A stretch of DNA of 64,000 bases from Corella eumyota. Lineage: Eukaryota; Chordata; Ascidiacea; Phlebobranchia; Corellidae. The number at the start of each line of letters is the position of its first letter. Positions within the stretch are counted from its first letter, which is position 1. This document shows, one piece after another, positions 37,520 to 50,483 of the stretch. Position numbers and translations under genes: made by a program. The stretch spans positions 9,336,990 to 9,400,989 of the forward strand of contig OY720102.1 in NCBI GenBank assembly GCA_963082875.1. The letters are read 5' to 3'. Under the pieces are notes generated by a model. That model worked only from the letters and a program-made list of their open reading frames with translations. It made no database searches and had not been told where the DNA came from.

Positions 37520-38552
37520 ACATTTTGCATTACGAAACTCATTAAATTAAAGATATCGTGTGGCGAAATTTCTGATTATAATTGGTATTATGGGTTAGTT
37601 GATACAAAACCTTAACTTACTTCTTCTTTAAAAAAACGCTAAGCTTACATTATGTAAAAATTTTTTTTTAACTAACATTTGCACATCACAAGGGAAACAT
37701 AATTTTTCTAGAATATATAGATATACCATAAAAACAAAGTTAAAGCACCATTATAAAAATATTTGCAAATATATTTCATTTAAAATTTACAAAAAATATT
37801 GCATTAAATGAGTATTTCCGTTCAACCAGGTGCTGCATTACGAAACTCAATAAACTAAAAATATCGTGTTGTGAAATTTCTAATTATAATTGCTATTATG
37901 GGATAGTTGATACAAAACTTTGACTTACTTTTTTCAAAAATAAACGCTTAATTTACATTATGTCCCTTTCTGCTTATTAACGTACTAAATTAATATCAAA
38001 GTAAAATGTAATAAGGAAAATCAAAATTTTTATTGTTTATATATTTTCGCTTATTCTCGTTTACTCTTTTATAGGTTAAAAGCTAAACAACTTATAAAAA
38101 ATATAAATTTTATTTTTTTGCACTTTAAATGACTTAACTTATTCGTAATAAATAAAGCTCAAACTTTTGTTAGAGAGTCCCAAATTAAGTTAACTTATTC
38201 CCATTTTTGCAACCAATTGTATGTATTATGTTGGCTTATCTGGACATTGTTAATTATATAATTTATTATATTTTAACTATTTTCGTTTTAAAGCACAAAA
38301 TTTTATTCTATAAGAAAATGTTGTCTTTAATTTTTTTTAATGTTTAATAACACATATTAAATTATTTTTTAATTGTTCACGTTTATTTAACGAATTTTGA
38401 AAAACAGAGTCGGGTAAAATTACCAGTCGGATAATGTGGGGTTATATACATTAAATTTTAGCCTTATTGCTACATAAGTTAAAAAATTATTTAATATGAA
38501 ACTATGTATATTTTATTATATAATTTTAACACTATTTTAGTATTAAAAATCT

Positions 38553-38624
38553 TGCGTCGACCGGGAGTCGAACCCGGAACTAGTGCTTGGAAGGCACCAA
38601 TGCTAACCGTTACACCATCGACGC
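38553..38624 (-). tRNA. tRNA-Gly-TCC: tRNA-Gly(UCC)
   Basis: Reference form with the GTACAATAAC flank. Confidence 0.97.
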
Positions 38625-39772
38625 GTACAATAACAGTTATTTAATGAAGCTCTTTAATATGACATAGGATCAATAAAGATAATTCATGGCCTTATAAACT
38701 AATCAACTTACGCAAATTTGGAATTTCTATTTTAGCGCATTTAAAGAACGAACTTATTCGGATCCGATAATGTTCAAAGTTTTGTTGGAAATTGCTACCA
38801 TTTTAGAGTATAAATTAATATCATTTTTAAAGTTTTTTTATGTACGATACTGTCAGAAAAGGACAACGGTATACTTCTTTGACCTGCCTCAAAAATATAA
38901 CATTGCATTTATTGTGTTTCATTATGATCATAAAATAGTAGTTTAAATTCACAATTTATGAACTAAAGAATTATAGATAAATATTGTAAAATATTCTGCC
39001 GCTTATGCGTTTACCTATTTTGTTAACTACTGATCTCGCACCAAATTCTGTATATCACAGATTTATTTACAAAATGATTATCAACACAATCGAGCAACCA
39101 AACACAACCATTTTTCAGGCTGTTCACTATGTACCTCCTTAAACAACTCATTTCTTACAGTTTAACTTACAAGTCACGTAATACAGCCCACAGCGGATAA
39201 AGTGGGCCCAAGTGACTAATGAGAGGGGGCAAGTGACTTAGGACAGATAACACGTTACAATAAACATGAAAATGGCAGATTTGTTATGGTATTCCATTGA
39301 TAAATGTTTGCTACGTTAAATTTATTGTTTGGTATTGGCTAATTACTTTACCACTAATACATAATTTGGATTCAGACTTGACCTATATTGGTAAGAAGAA
39401 TATTAGCAATAAATACTTATTTTATTAAATTAGTTAACTAGTACATACCTGTTACATAAAAGTTTTTTTAAATAATCGGACGAGGGAACTTATTTTTACC
39501 CTTTAACTTGGTTACTTTGGAAAGGTAAGTTACAGTCAAATTTGCAATTCGTAAAGCTGGTAATTCACTTATAATTAAATACTGGTTTCTTTATGACGGT
39601 TAAGTTTAAAATAAAAAGTTAAATTTTTTTTGAATAAATTTAGTTACGTGTTATATCTGTGAACTTCTGAATAAACCTATCTTTATTTTTAACCTGACGT
39701 TATGCCAACAATAGTGAAATTAAAAAGTTGTTTATTTAATTCAAAAATCGTGTTTTAATCATATAAAAATAT

Positions 39773-39888
39773 TGTCAGAAGTGGGAAGCGAACCCACGCC
39801 TCCATTCGGAGACCAGAACACCCATCGCCGCACAACGGCGAAGATTTTATCTTGAGTCTGGCGCCTTAGACCACTCGGACATCCTAAC
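39773..39888 (-). tRNA. tRNA-Leu-CAA: tRNA-Leu(CAA), damaged A and B boxes; intron 39819-39850
   Basis: Same changes as units 10 and 14: C58, T59, T10 and U3-G70. Probably inactive. Confidence 0.87.
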
Positions 39889-40922
39889 ACATTTTGCATT
39901 ACGAAACTCATTAAATTAAAGATATCGTGTGGCGAAATTTCTGATTATAATTGGTATTATGGGTTAGTTGATACAAAACCTTAACTTACTTCCTCTTTAA
40001 AAAAACGCTAAGCTTACATTATGTAAAAATTTTTTTTTAACTAACATTTGCACATCACAAGGGAAACATAATTTTTCTAGAATATATAGATATACCATAA
40101 AAACAAAGTTAAAGCACCATTATAAAAATATTTGCAAATATATTTCATTTAAAATTTACAAAAAATATTGCATTAAATGAGTATTTCCGTTCAACCAGGT
40201 GCTGCATTACGAAACTCAATAAACTAAAAATATCGTGTTGTGAAATTTCTAATTATAATTGCTATTATGGGATAGTTGATACAAAACTTTGACTTACTTT
40301 TTTCAAAAATAAACGCTTAATTTACATTATGTCCCTTTCTGCTTATTAACGTACTAAATTAATATCAAAGTAAAATGTAATAAGGAAAATCAAAATTTTT
40401 ATTGTTTATATATTTTCGCTTATTCTCGTTTACTCTTTTATAGGTTAAAAGCTAAACAACTTATAAAAAATATAAATTTTATTTTTTTGCACTTTAAATG
40501 ACTTAACTTATTCGTAATAAATAAAGCTCAAACTTTTGTTAGAGAGTCCCAAATTAAGTTAACTTATTCCTATTTTTGCAACCAATTGTATGTATTATGT
40601 TGGCTTATCTGGACATTGTTAATTATATAATTTATTATATTTTAACTATTTTCGTTTTAAAGCACAAAATTTTATTCTATAAGAAAATGTTGTCTTTAAT
40701 TTTTTTTAATGTTTAATAACACATATTAAATTATTTTTTAATTGTTCACGTTTATTTAACGAATTTTGAAAAACAGAGTCGGGTAAAATTACCAGTCGGA
40801 TAATGTGGGGTTATATACATTAAATTTTAGCTTTATTGCTACATAAGTTAAAAAAATTATTTAATATCAAACTATGTATATTTTATTATATAATTTTAAC
40901 ACTATTTTAGTATTAAAAATCT

Positions 40923-40994
40923 TGCGTCGACCGGGAGTCGAACCCGGAACTAGTGCTTGGAAGACACCAATGCTAACCGTTACACCATCGACGC
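40923..40994 (-). tRNA. tRNA-Gly-TCC: tRNA-Gly(UCC), U31 variant
   Basis: U31-G39 wobble; otherwise intact. Confidence 0.95.
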
Positions 40995-42142
40995 GTCCAA
41001 AAATAGTTATTTAATGAAGGTCTTTAATATGACATAGGATCAATAAAGATAATTCATGGCCTTATAAACTAATCAACTTACGCAAATTTGGAATTTCCAT
41101 TTTAGCGCATTTAAAGAACGAACTTATTCGGATCCGATAATGTTCAAAGTTTTGTTGGAAATTGCTACCATTTTAGAGTATAAATTAATATCATTTTTAA
41201 AATTTTTTTATGTACGATACTGTCAGAAAAGGACAACGGTATACTTCTTTGACCTGCCTCAAAAATATAACATTGCATTTATTGTGTTTCATTATGATCA
41301 TAAAATAGTAGTTTAAATTCACAATTTATGAAGTAAAGAATTATAGATAAATATTGTAAAATATTCTGCCGCTTATGCGTTTACCTATTTTGTTAACTAC
41401 TGATCTCGCACCAAATTCTGTATATCACAGATTTATTTACAAGATGATTATCAACACAATCGAGCAACCAAACACAACCATTTTTCAGGCTGTTCACTAT
41501 GTACCTCCTTAAACAACTCATTTCTTACAGTTTAACTTACAAGTCACGTAATACAGCCCACAGCGGATAAAGTGGGCCCAAGTGACTAATGGGAGGGGGC
41601 AAGTGACTTAGGACAGATAACACGTTACAATAAACATGAAAATGGCAGATTTGTTATGGTATTCCATTGATAAATGTTTGCTACGTTAAATTTATTGTTT
41701 GGTATTGGCTAATTACTTTACCACTAATACATAATTTGGATTCAGACTTGACCTATATTGGTAAGAAGAATATTAGCAATAAATACTTATTTTATTAAAT
41801 TAGTTAACTAGTACATACCTGTTACATAAAAGTTTTTTTAAATAATCGGACGAGGGAACTTATTTTTACCCTTTAACTTGGTTACTTTGGAAAGGTAAGT
41901 TACAGTCAAATTTGCAATTCGTAAAGCTGGTAATTCACTTATAATTAAATACTGGTTTCTTTATGACGGTTAAGTTTAAAATAAAAAGTTAAATTTTTTT
42001 TGAATAAATTTAGTTACGTGTTATATTTGTGAACTTCTGAATAAACCTATCTTTATTTTTAACCTGACGTTATGCCAACAATAGTGAAATTAAAAAGTTG
42101 TTTATTTAATTCAAAAATCGTGTTTTAATCATATAAAAATAT

Positions 42143-42258
42143 TGTCAGAAGTGGGAAGCGAACCCACGCCTCCATTCGGAGACCAGAACACCCATCGCCG
42201 CACAACGGCGAAGATTTTATCTTGAGTCTGGCGCCTTAGACCACTCGGCTATCCTAAC
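42143..42258 (-). tRNA. tRNA-Leu-CAA: tRNA-Leu(CAA), damaged T loop; intron 42189-42220
   Basis: Same as unit 15: C58, T59, A9 and U3-G70. Probably inactive. Confidence 0.88.
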
Positions 42259-43291
42259 ACATTTTGCATTACGAAACTCATTAAATTAAAGATATCGTGT
42301 GGCGAAATTTCTGATTATAATTGGTATTATGGGTTAGTTGATACAAAACCTTAACTTACTTCCTCTTTAAAAAAACGCTAAGCTTACATTATGTAAAAAT
42401 TTTTTTTTAACTAACATTTGCACATCACAAGGGAAACATAATTTTTCTAGAATATATAGATATACCATAAAAACAAAGTTAAAGCACCATTATAAAAATA
42501 TTTGCAAATATATTTCATTTAAAATTTACAAAAAATATTGCATTAAATGGGTATTTCCGTTCAACCAGGTGCTGCATTACGAAACTCAATAAACTAAAAA
42601 TATCGTGTTGTGAAATTTCTAATTATAATTGCTATTATGGGATAGTTGATACAAAACTTTGACTTACTTTTTTCAAAAATAAACGCTTAATTTACATTAT
42701 GTCCCTTTCTGCTTATTAACGTACTAAATTAATATCAAAGTAAAATGTAATAAGGAAAATCAAAATTTTTATTGTTTATATATTTTCGCTTATTCTCGTT
42801 TACTCTTTTATAGGTTAAAAGCTAAACAACTTATAAAAAATATAAATTTTATTTTTTTGCACTTTAAATGACTTAACTTATTCGTAATAAATAAAGCTCA
42901 AACTTTTGTTAGAGAGTCCCAAATTAAGTTAACTTATTCCCATTTTTGCAACCAATTGTATGTATTATGTTGGCTTATCTGGACATTGTTAATTATATAA
43001 TTTATTATATTTTAACTATTTTCGTTTTAAAGCACAAAATTTTATTCTATAAGAAAATGTTGTCTTTAATTTTTTTTAATGTTTAATAACACATATTAAA
43101 TTATTTTTTAATTGTTCACGTTTATTTAACGAATTTTGAAAAACAGAGTCGGGTAAAATTACCAGTCGGATAATGTGGGGTTATATACATTAAATTTTAG
43201 CCTTATTGCTACATAAGTTAAAAAATTATTTAATATGAAACTATGTATATTTTATTATATAATTTTAACACTATTTTAGTATTAAAAATCT

Positions 43292-43363
43292 TGCGTCGAC
43301 CGGGAGTCGAACCCGGAACTAGTGCTTGGAAGGCACCAATGCTAACCGTTACACCATCGACGC
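43292..43363 (-). tRNA. tRNA-Gly-TCC: tRNA-Gly(UCC)
   Basis: Reference form with the GTACAATAAC flank. Confidence 0.97.
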
Positions 43364-44512
43364 GTACAATAACAGTTATTTAATGAAGCTCTTTAATATG
43401 ACATAGGATCAATAAAGATAATTCATGGCCTTATAAACAAATCAACTTACGCAAATTTGGAATTTCCATTTTAGCGCATTTAAAGAACGAACTTATTCGG
43501 ATCCGATAATGTTCAAAGTTTTGTTGGAAATTGCTACCATTTTAGAGTATAAATTAATATCATTTTTAAAGTTTTTTTTATGTACGATACTGTCAGGAAA
43601 CGACAACGGTATACTTCTTTGACCTGCCTCAAAAATATAACATTGCATTTATTGTGTTTCATTATGATCATAAAATAGTAGTTTAAATTCACAATTTATG
43701 AAGTAAAGAATTATAGATAAATATTGTAAAATATTCTGCCGCTTATGCGTTTACCTATTTTGTTAACTACTGATCTCGCACCAAATTCTGTATATCACAG
43801 ATTTATTTACAAGATGATTATCAACACAATCGAGCAACCAAACACAACCATTTTTCAGGCTGTTCACTATGTACCTCCTTAATCAACTCATTTCTTACAG
43901 TTTAACTTACAAGTCACGTAATACAGCCCACAGCGGATAAAGTGGGCCCAAGTGACTAATGGGAGGGGGCAAGTGACTTAGGACAGATAACACGTTACAA
44001 TAAACATGAAAATGGCAGATTTGTTATGGTATTCCATTGATAAATGTTTGCTACGTTAAATTTATTGTTTGGTATTGGCTAATTACTTTACCACTAATAC
44101 ATAATTTGGATTCAGACTTGACCTATATTGGTAAGAAGAATATTAGCAATAAATACTTATTTTATTAAATTAGTTAACTAGTACATACCTGTTACATAAA
44201 AGTTTTTTTAAATAATCGGACGAGGGAACTTATTTTTACCCTTTAACTTGGTTACTTTGGAAAGGTAAGTTACAGTCAAATTTGCAATTCGTAAAGCTGG
44301 TAATTCACTTATAATTAAATACTGGTTTCTTTATGACGGTTAAGTTTAAAATAAAAAGTTAAATTTTTTTTGAATAAATTTAGTTACGTGTTATATCTGT
44401 GAACTTCTGAATAAACCTATCTTTATTTTTAACCTGACGTTATGCCAACAATAGTGAAATTAAAAAGTTGTTTATTTAATTCAAAAATCGTGTTTTAATC
44501 ATATAAAAATAT

Positions 44513-44628
44513 TGTCAGAAGTGGGAAGCGAACCCACGCCTCCATTCGGAGACCAGAACACCCATCGCCGCACAACGGCGAAGATTTTATCTTGAGTCTG
44601 GCGCCTTAGACCACTCGGCTATCCTAAC
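44513..44628 (-). tRNA. tRNA-Leu-CAA: tRNA-Leu(CAA), damaged T loop; intron 44559-44590
   Basis: C58, T59, A9 and U3-G70 as in unit 15. Probably inactive. Confidence 0.88.
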
Positions 44629-45661
44629 ACATTTTGCATTACGAAACTCATTAAATTAAAGATATCGTGTGGCGAAATTTCTGATTATAATTGGTATTAT
44701 GGGTTAGTTGATACAAAACCTTAACTTACTTCCTCTTTAAAAAAACGCTAAGCTTACATTATGTAAAAATTTTTTTTTAACTAACATTTGCACATCACAA
44801 GGGAAACATAATTTTTCTAGAATATATAGATATACCATAAAAACAAAGTTAAAGCACCATTATAAAAATATTTGCAAATATATTTCATTTAAAATTTACA
44901 AAAAATATTGCATTAAATGGGTATTTCCGTTCAACCAGGTGCTGCATTACGAAACTCAATAAACTAAAAATATCGTGTTGTGAAATTTCTAATTATAATT
45001 GCTATTATGGGATAGTTGATACAAAACTTTGACTTACTTTTTTCAAAAATAAACGCTTAATTTACATTATGTCCCTTTCTGCTTATTAACGTACTAAATT
45101 AATATCAAAGTAAAATGTAATAAGGAAAATCAAAATTTTTATTGTTATATATTTTCGCTTATTCTCGTATACTCTTTTATAGGTTAAAAGCTAAACAACT
45201 TATAAAAAATATAAATTTTATTTTTTTGCACTTTAAATGACCTAACTTATTCGTAATAAATAAAGCTCAAACTTTTGTTAGAGAGTCCCAAATTAAGTTA
45301 ACTTATTCCCATTTTTGCAACCAATTTTATGTATTATGTTGGCTTATCTGGACATTGTTAATTATATAATTTATTATATTTTAACTATTTTTATTTTAAA
45401 GCACAAAATTTTAATCTATAAGAAAATGTTTCCTTTAATTTTTTTTAATGTTTAATAACACATATTAAATTATTTTTTAATTGTTCACGTTTATTTAACG
45501 AATTTTGAAAAACAGAGTCGGGTAAAATTACCAGTCGGATAATGTGGGGTTATATACATTAAATTTTAGCTTTATTGCTACATAAGTTAAAAAAATTATT
45601 TAATATCAAACTATGTATATTTTATTATATAATTTTAACACTATTTTAGTATTAAAAATCT

Positions 45662-45733
45662 TGCGTCGACCGGTAGTCGAACCCGGAACCAGTGCTTGGA
45701 AGGCACCAATGCTAACCGTTACACCATCGACGC
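45662..45733 (-). tRNA. tRNA-Gly-TCC: tRNA-Gly(UCC), T-stem variant
   Basis: A replaces C at position 61, breaking the G53-C61 pair that closes the T loop in nearly all tRNAs and changing the B box to GGTTCGACTAC. G also replaces A at position 44. Together with the damaged Leu, this unit may produce no working tRNA. Confidence 0.88.
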
Positions 45734-46882
45734 GTACAAAATCAGTTATTTAATGAAGCTCTTTAATATGACATAGGATCAATAAAGATAATTCATGGCC
45801 TTATAAACAAATCAACTTACGCAAATTTGGAATTTCCATTTTAGCGCATTTAAAGAACGAACTTATTCGGATCCGATAATGTTCAAAGTTTTGTTGGAAA
45901 TTGCTACCATTTTAGAGTATAAATTAATATCATTTTTAAAGTTTTTTTTATGTACGATACTATCAGGAAACGACAACGGTATACTTCTTTGACCTGCCTC
46001 AAAAATATAACATTGCATTTATTGTGTTTCATTATGATCATAAAATAGTAGTTTAAATTCACAATTTATGAAGTAAAGAATTATAGATAAATATTGTAAA
46101 ATATTCTGCCGCTTATGCGTTTACCTATTTTGTTAACTACTGATCTCGCACCAAATTCTGTATATCACAGATTTATTTACAAGATGATTATCAACACAAT
46201 CGAGCAACCAAACACAACCATTTTTCAGGCTGTTCACTATGTACCTCCTTAATCAACTCATTTCTTACAGTTTAACTTACAAGTCACGTAATACAGCCCA
46301 CAGCGGATAAAGTGGGCCCAAGTGACTAATGGGAGGGGGCAAGTGACTTAGGACAGATAACACGTTACAATAAACATGAAAATGGCAGATTTGTTATGGT
46401 ATTCCATTGATAAATGTTTGCTACGTTAAATTTATTGTTTGGTATTGGCTAATTACTTTACCACTAATACATAATTTGGATTCAGACTTGACCTATATTG
46501 GTAAGAAGAATATTAGCAATAAATACTTATTTTATTAAATTAGTTAACTAGTACATACCTGTTACATAAAAGTTTTTTTAAATAATCGGACGAGGGAACT
46601 TATTTTTACCCTTTAACTTGGTTACTTTGGAAAGGTAAGTTACAGTCAAATTTGCAATTCGTAAAGCTGGTAATTCACTTATAATTAAATACTGGTTTCT
46701 TTATGACGGTTAAGTTTAAAATAAAAAGTTAAATTTTTTTTGAATAAATTTAGTTACGTGTTATATCTGTGAACTTCTGAATAAACCTATCTTTATTTTT
46801 AACCTGACGTTATGCCAACAATAGTGAAATTAAAAAGTTGTTTATTTAATTCAAAAATCGTGTTTTAATCATATAAAAATAT

Positions 46883-46998
46883 TGTCAGAAGTGGGAAGCG
46901 AACCCACGCCTCCATTCGGAGACCAGAACACCCATCGCCGCACAACGGCGAAGATTTTATCTTGAGTCTGGCGCCTTAGACCACTCGGCTATCCTAAC
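46883..46998 (-). tRNA. tRNA-Leu-CAA: tRNA-Leu(CAA), damaged T loop; intron 46929-46960
   Basis: Same as unit 19: C58, T59, A9 and U3-G70. Last of the continuous run of damaged Leu copies (units 13-20). Confidence 0.88.
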
Positions 46999-48031
46999 AC
47001 ATTTTGCATTACGAAACTCATTAAATTAAAGATATCGTGTGGCGAAATTTCTGATTATAATTGGTATTATGGGTTAGTTGATACAAAACCTTAACTTACT
47101 TCCTCTTTAAAAAAACGCTAAGCTTACATTATGTAAAAATTTTTTTTTAACTAACATTTGCACATCACAAGGGAAACATAATTTTTCTAGAATATATAGA
47201 TATACCATAAAAACAAAGTTAAAGCACCATTATAAAAATATTTGCAAATATATTTCATTTAAAATTTACAAAAAATATTGCATTAAATGGGTATTTCCGT
47301 TCAACCAGGTGCTGCATTACGAAACTCAATAAACTAAAAATATCGTGTTGTGAAATTTCTAATTATAATTGCTATTATGGGATAGTTGATACAAAACTTT
47401 GACTTACTTTTTTCAAAAATAAACGCTTAATTTACATTATGTCCCTTTCTGCTTATTAACGTACTAAATTAATATCAAAGTAAAATGTAATAAGGAAAAT
47501 CAAAATTTTTATTGTTATATATTTTCGCTTATTCTCGTATACTCTTTTATAGGTTAAAAGCTAAACAACTTATAAAAAATATAAATTTTATTTTTTTGCA
47601 CTTTAAATGACCTAACTTATTCGTAATAAATAAAGCTCAAACTTTTGTTAGAGAGTCCCAAATTAAGTTAACTTATTCCCATTTTTGCAACCAATTTTAT
47701 GTATTATGTTGGCTTATCTGGACATTGTTAATTATATAATTTATTATATTTTAACTATTTTTATTTTAAAGCACAAAATTTTAATCTATAAGAAAATGTT
47801 TCCTTTAATTTTTTTTAATGTTTAATAACACATATTAAATTATTTTTTAATTGTTCACGTTTATTTAACGAATTTTGAAAAACAGAGTCGGGTAAAATTA
47901 CCAGTCGGATAATGTGGGGTTATATACATTAAATTTTAGCTTTATTGCTACATAAGTTAAAAAAATTATTTAATATCAAACTATGTATATTTTATTATAT
48001 AATTTTAACACTATTTTAGTATTAAAAATCT

Positions 48032-48103
48032 TGCGTCGACCGGTAGTCGAACCCGGAACCAGTGCTTGGAAGGCACCAATGCTAACCGTTACACCATCGA
48101 CGC
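48032..48103 (-). tRNA. tRNA-Gly-TCC: tRNA-Gly(UCC), T-stem variant
   Basis: Same as unit 19: A61 breaks G53-C61, and G44. Probably poor or inactive. Confidence 0.88.
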
Positions 48104-49252
48104 GTACAAAATCAGTTATTTAATGAAGCTCTTTAATATGACATAGGATCAATAAAGATAATTCATGGCCTTATAAACAAATCAACTTACGCAAATTTGG
48201 AATTTCCATTTTAGCGCATTTAAAGAACGAACTTATTCGGATCCGATAATGTTCAAAGTTTTGTTGGAAATTGCTACCATTTTAGAGTATAAATTAATAT
48301 CAATTTTAAAGTTTTTTTTATGTACGATACTGTCAGGAAACGACAACGGTATACTTCTTTGACCTGCCTCAAAAATATAACATTGCATTTATTGTGTTTC
48401 ATTATGATCATAAAATAGTAGTTTAAATTCACAATTTATGAAGTAAAGAATTATAGATAAATATTGTAAAATATTCTGCCGCTTATGCGTTTACCTATTT
48501 TGTTAACTACTGATCTCGCACCAAATTCTGTATATCACAGATTTATTTACAAGATGATTATCAACACAATTGAGCAACCAAACACAACCATTTTTCAGGC
48601 TGTTCACTATGAACCTCCTTAAACAACTCATTTCTTACAGTTTAACTTACAAGTCACGTAATACAGCCCACAGCGGATAAAGTGGGCCCAAGTGACTAAT
48701 GGGAGGGGGCAAGTGACTTAGGACAGATAACACGTTACAATAAACATGAAAATGGCAGATTTGTTATGGTATTCCATTGATAAATGTTTGCTACGTTAAA
48801 TTTATTGTTTGGTATTGGCTAATTACTTTACCACTAATACATAATTTGGATTCAGACTTGACCTATGTTGGTAAGAAGAATATTAGCAATAAATACTTAT
48901 TTTATTAAATTAGTTAACTAGTACATACCTGTTACATAAAAGTTTTTTTAAATAATCGGACGAGGGAACTTATTTTTACCCTTTAACTTGGTTACTTTGG
49001 AAAGGTAAGTTACAGTCAAATTTGCAATTCGTAAAGCTGGTAATTCACTTATAATTAAATACTGGTTTCTTTATGACGGTTAAGTTTAAAATAAAAAGTA
49101 AAATTTTTTTTGAATAAATTTAGTTACGTGTTATATCCGTGAACTTCTGAATAAACCTATTTTTATTTTTAACCTGACGTTATGCCAACAATAGTGAAAT
49201 TAAAAAGTTGTTTATTTAATTCAAAAATCGTGTTTTAATCATATAAAAATAT

Positions 49253-49368
49253 TGTCAGAAGTGGGATTCGAACCCACGCCTCCATTCGGAGACCAGAACA
49301 CCCATCGCCGCACAACGGCGAAGAATTTAACTTGAGTCTGGCGCCTTAGACCACTCGGCCATCCTGAC
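49253..49368 (-). tRNA. tRNA-Leu-CAA: tRNA-Leu(CAA), intron 49299-49330
   Basis: Consensus boxes and acceptor stem. The intron's 5' end reads TTAAATTC instead of ATAAAATC; the hairpin and 3' part are unchanged. Probably functional if the splice site tolerates this. Confidence 0.95.
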
Positions 49369-50411
49369 ACATTTTGCATTACGAAACTCATTAAATTAAA
49401 GATATCGTGTGGCGAAATTTCTGATTATAATTGGTATTATGGGTTAGTTGATACAAAACCTTAACTTACTTCCTCTTTAAAAAAACGCTAAGCTTACATT
49501 ATGTAAAAAAATTTTTTTAACTAACATTTGCACATCACAAAGGAAACATAATTTTTCTAGAATATATAGATATACCATAAAAACAAAGTTAAAGCACCAT
49601 TATAAAAATATTTGCAAATATATTTCATTTAAAATTTACAAAAAGTATTGCATTAAATGGGTATTTCCGTTCAACCAGGTGCTGCATTACGAAACTCAAT
49701 AAACTAAAAATATCGTGTTGTGAAATTTTTAATTATAATTGCTATTATGGGATAGTTGATACAAAACTTTGACTTACTTTTTTCAAAAATAAACGCTTAA
49801 TTTACATTATGTCCCTTTCTGCTTATTAACGTACTAAATTAATATCAAAGTAAAATGTAATAAGGAAAATCAAAATTTTTATTGTTTATATATTTTCGCT
49901 TATTCTCGTTTACTCTTTTATAGGTTAAAAGCTAAACAACTTATAAAAAATATAAATTTTATTTTTTTGCACTTTAAATGACTTAACATATTCGTAATAA
50001 ATAAAGCTCAAACTTTTGTTAGAGAGTCTCAAATTACCCGAACTTATTCCCATTATTCCCATTTTTGCAACCAATTTTATGTATTATGTTGGCTTATCTG
50101 GACATTGTTAATTATATAATTTATTATATTTTAACTATTTTCATTTTAAAGCACAAAATTTTAATCTATAAGAAAATGTTTCCTTTAATTTTTTTTAATG
50201 TTTAATAACACATATTAAATTATTTTTTAATTGTTCACGTTTATTTAACGAATTTTGAAAAACAGAGTCGGGTAAAATTACCAGTCGGATAATGTGGGGT
50301 TATATACATTAAATTTTAGCTTTATTGCTACATAAGTTAAAAAAATTATTTAATATCAAACTATGTATATTTTATTATATAATTTTAACACTATTTTAGT
50401 ATTAAAAATCT

Positions 50412-50483
50412 TGCGTCGACCGGGAGTCGAACCCGGAACCAGTGCTTGGAAGGCACCAATGCTAACCGTTACACCATCGACGC
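50412..50483 (-). tRNA. tRNA-Gly-TCC: tRNA-Gly(UCC)
   Basis: G at position 44 (shared with units 19, 20 and 22), but the T stem is intact. Probably functional. Confidence 0.96.

Larger units (their letters stand above)
36934..39302 (-). repeat. Unit 16 (short, Leu-Gly)
   Basis: Short unit of 2,369 bp, junction at 37963/37964. Counterpart of unit 13 at 7,108 bp and of unit 9 at 16,587 bp; the tail agrees with unit 9. Confidence 0.95.
39303..41672 (-). repeat. Unit 17 (short, Leu-Gly)
   Basis: Short unit of 2,370 bp, junction at 40332/40333. Counterpart of unit 14 at 7,108 bp and of unit 10. Confidence 0.95.
41673..44042 (-). repeat. Unit 18 (short, Leu-Gly)
   Basis: Short unit of 2,370 bp, junction at 42702/42703. 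Counterpart of unit 15, but its tail (CTTAATCAACTC, eight T before ATGTACG) matches unit 19, marking an exchange point after its Gly gene. Confidence 0.95.
44043..46412 (-). repeat. Unit 19 (short, Leu-Gly)
   Basis: Short unit of 2,370 bp, junction at 45072/45073. Almost identical to its neighbour unit 20 (both have TCTCGTATACTC and the altered Gly), so one is a very recent copy of the other. Confidence 0.95.
46413..48782 (-). repeat. Unit 20 (short, Leu-Gly)
   Basis: Short unit of 2,370 bp, junction at 47442/47443. Twin of unit 19 up to its tail, which instead reads TATGAACCTCC. Confidence 0.95.
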
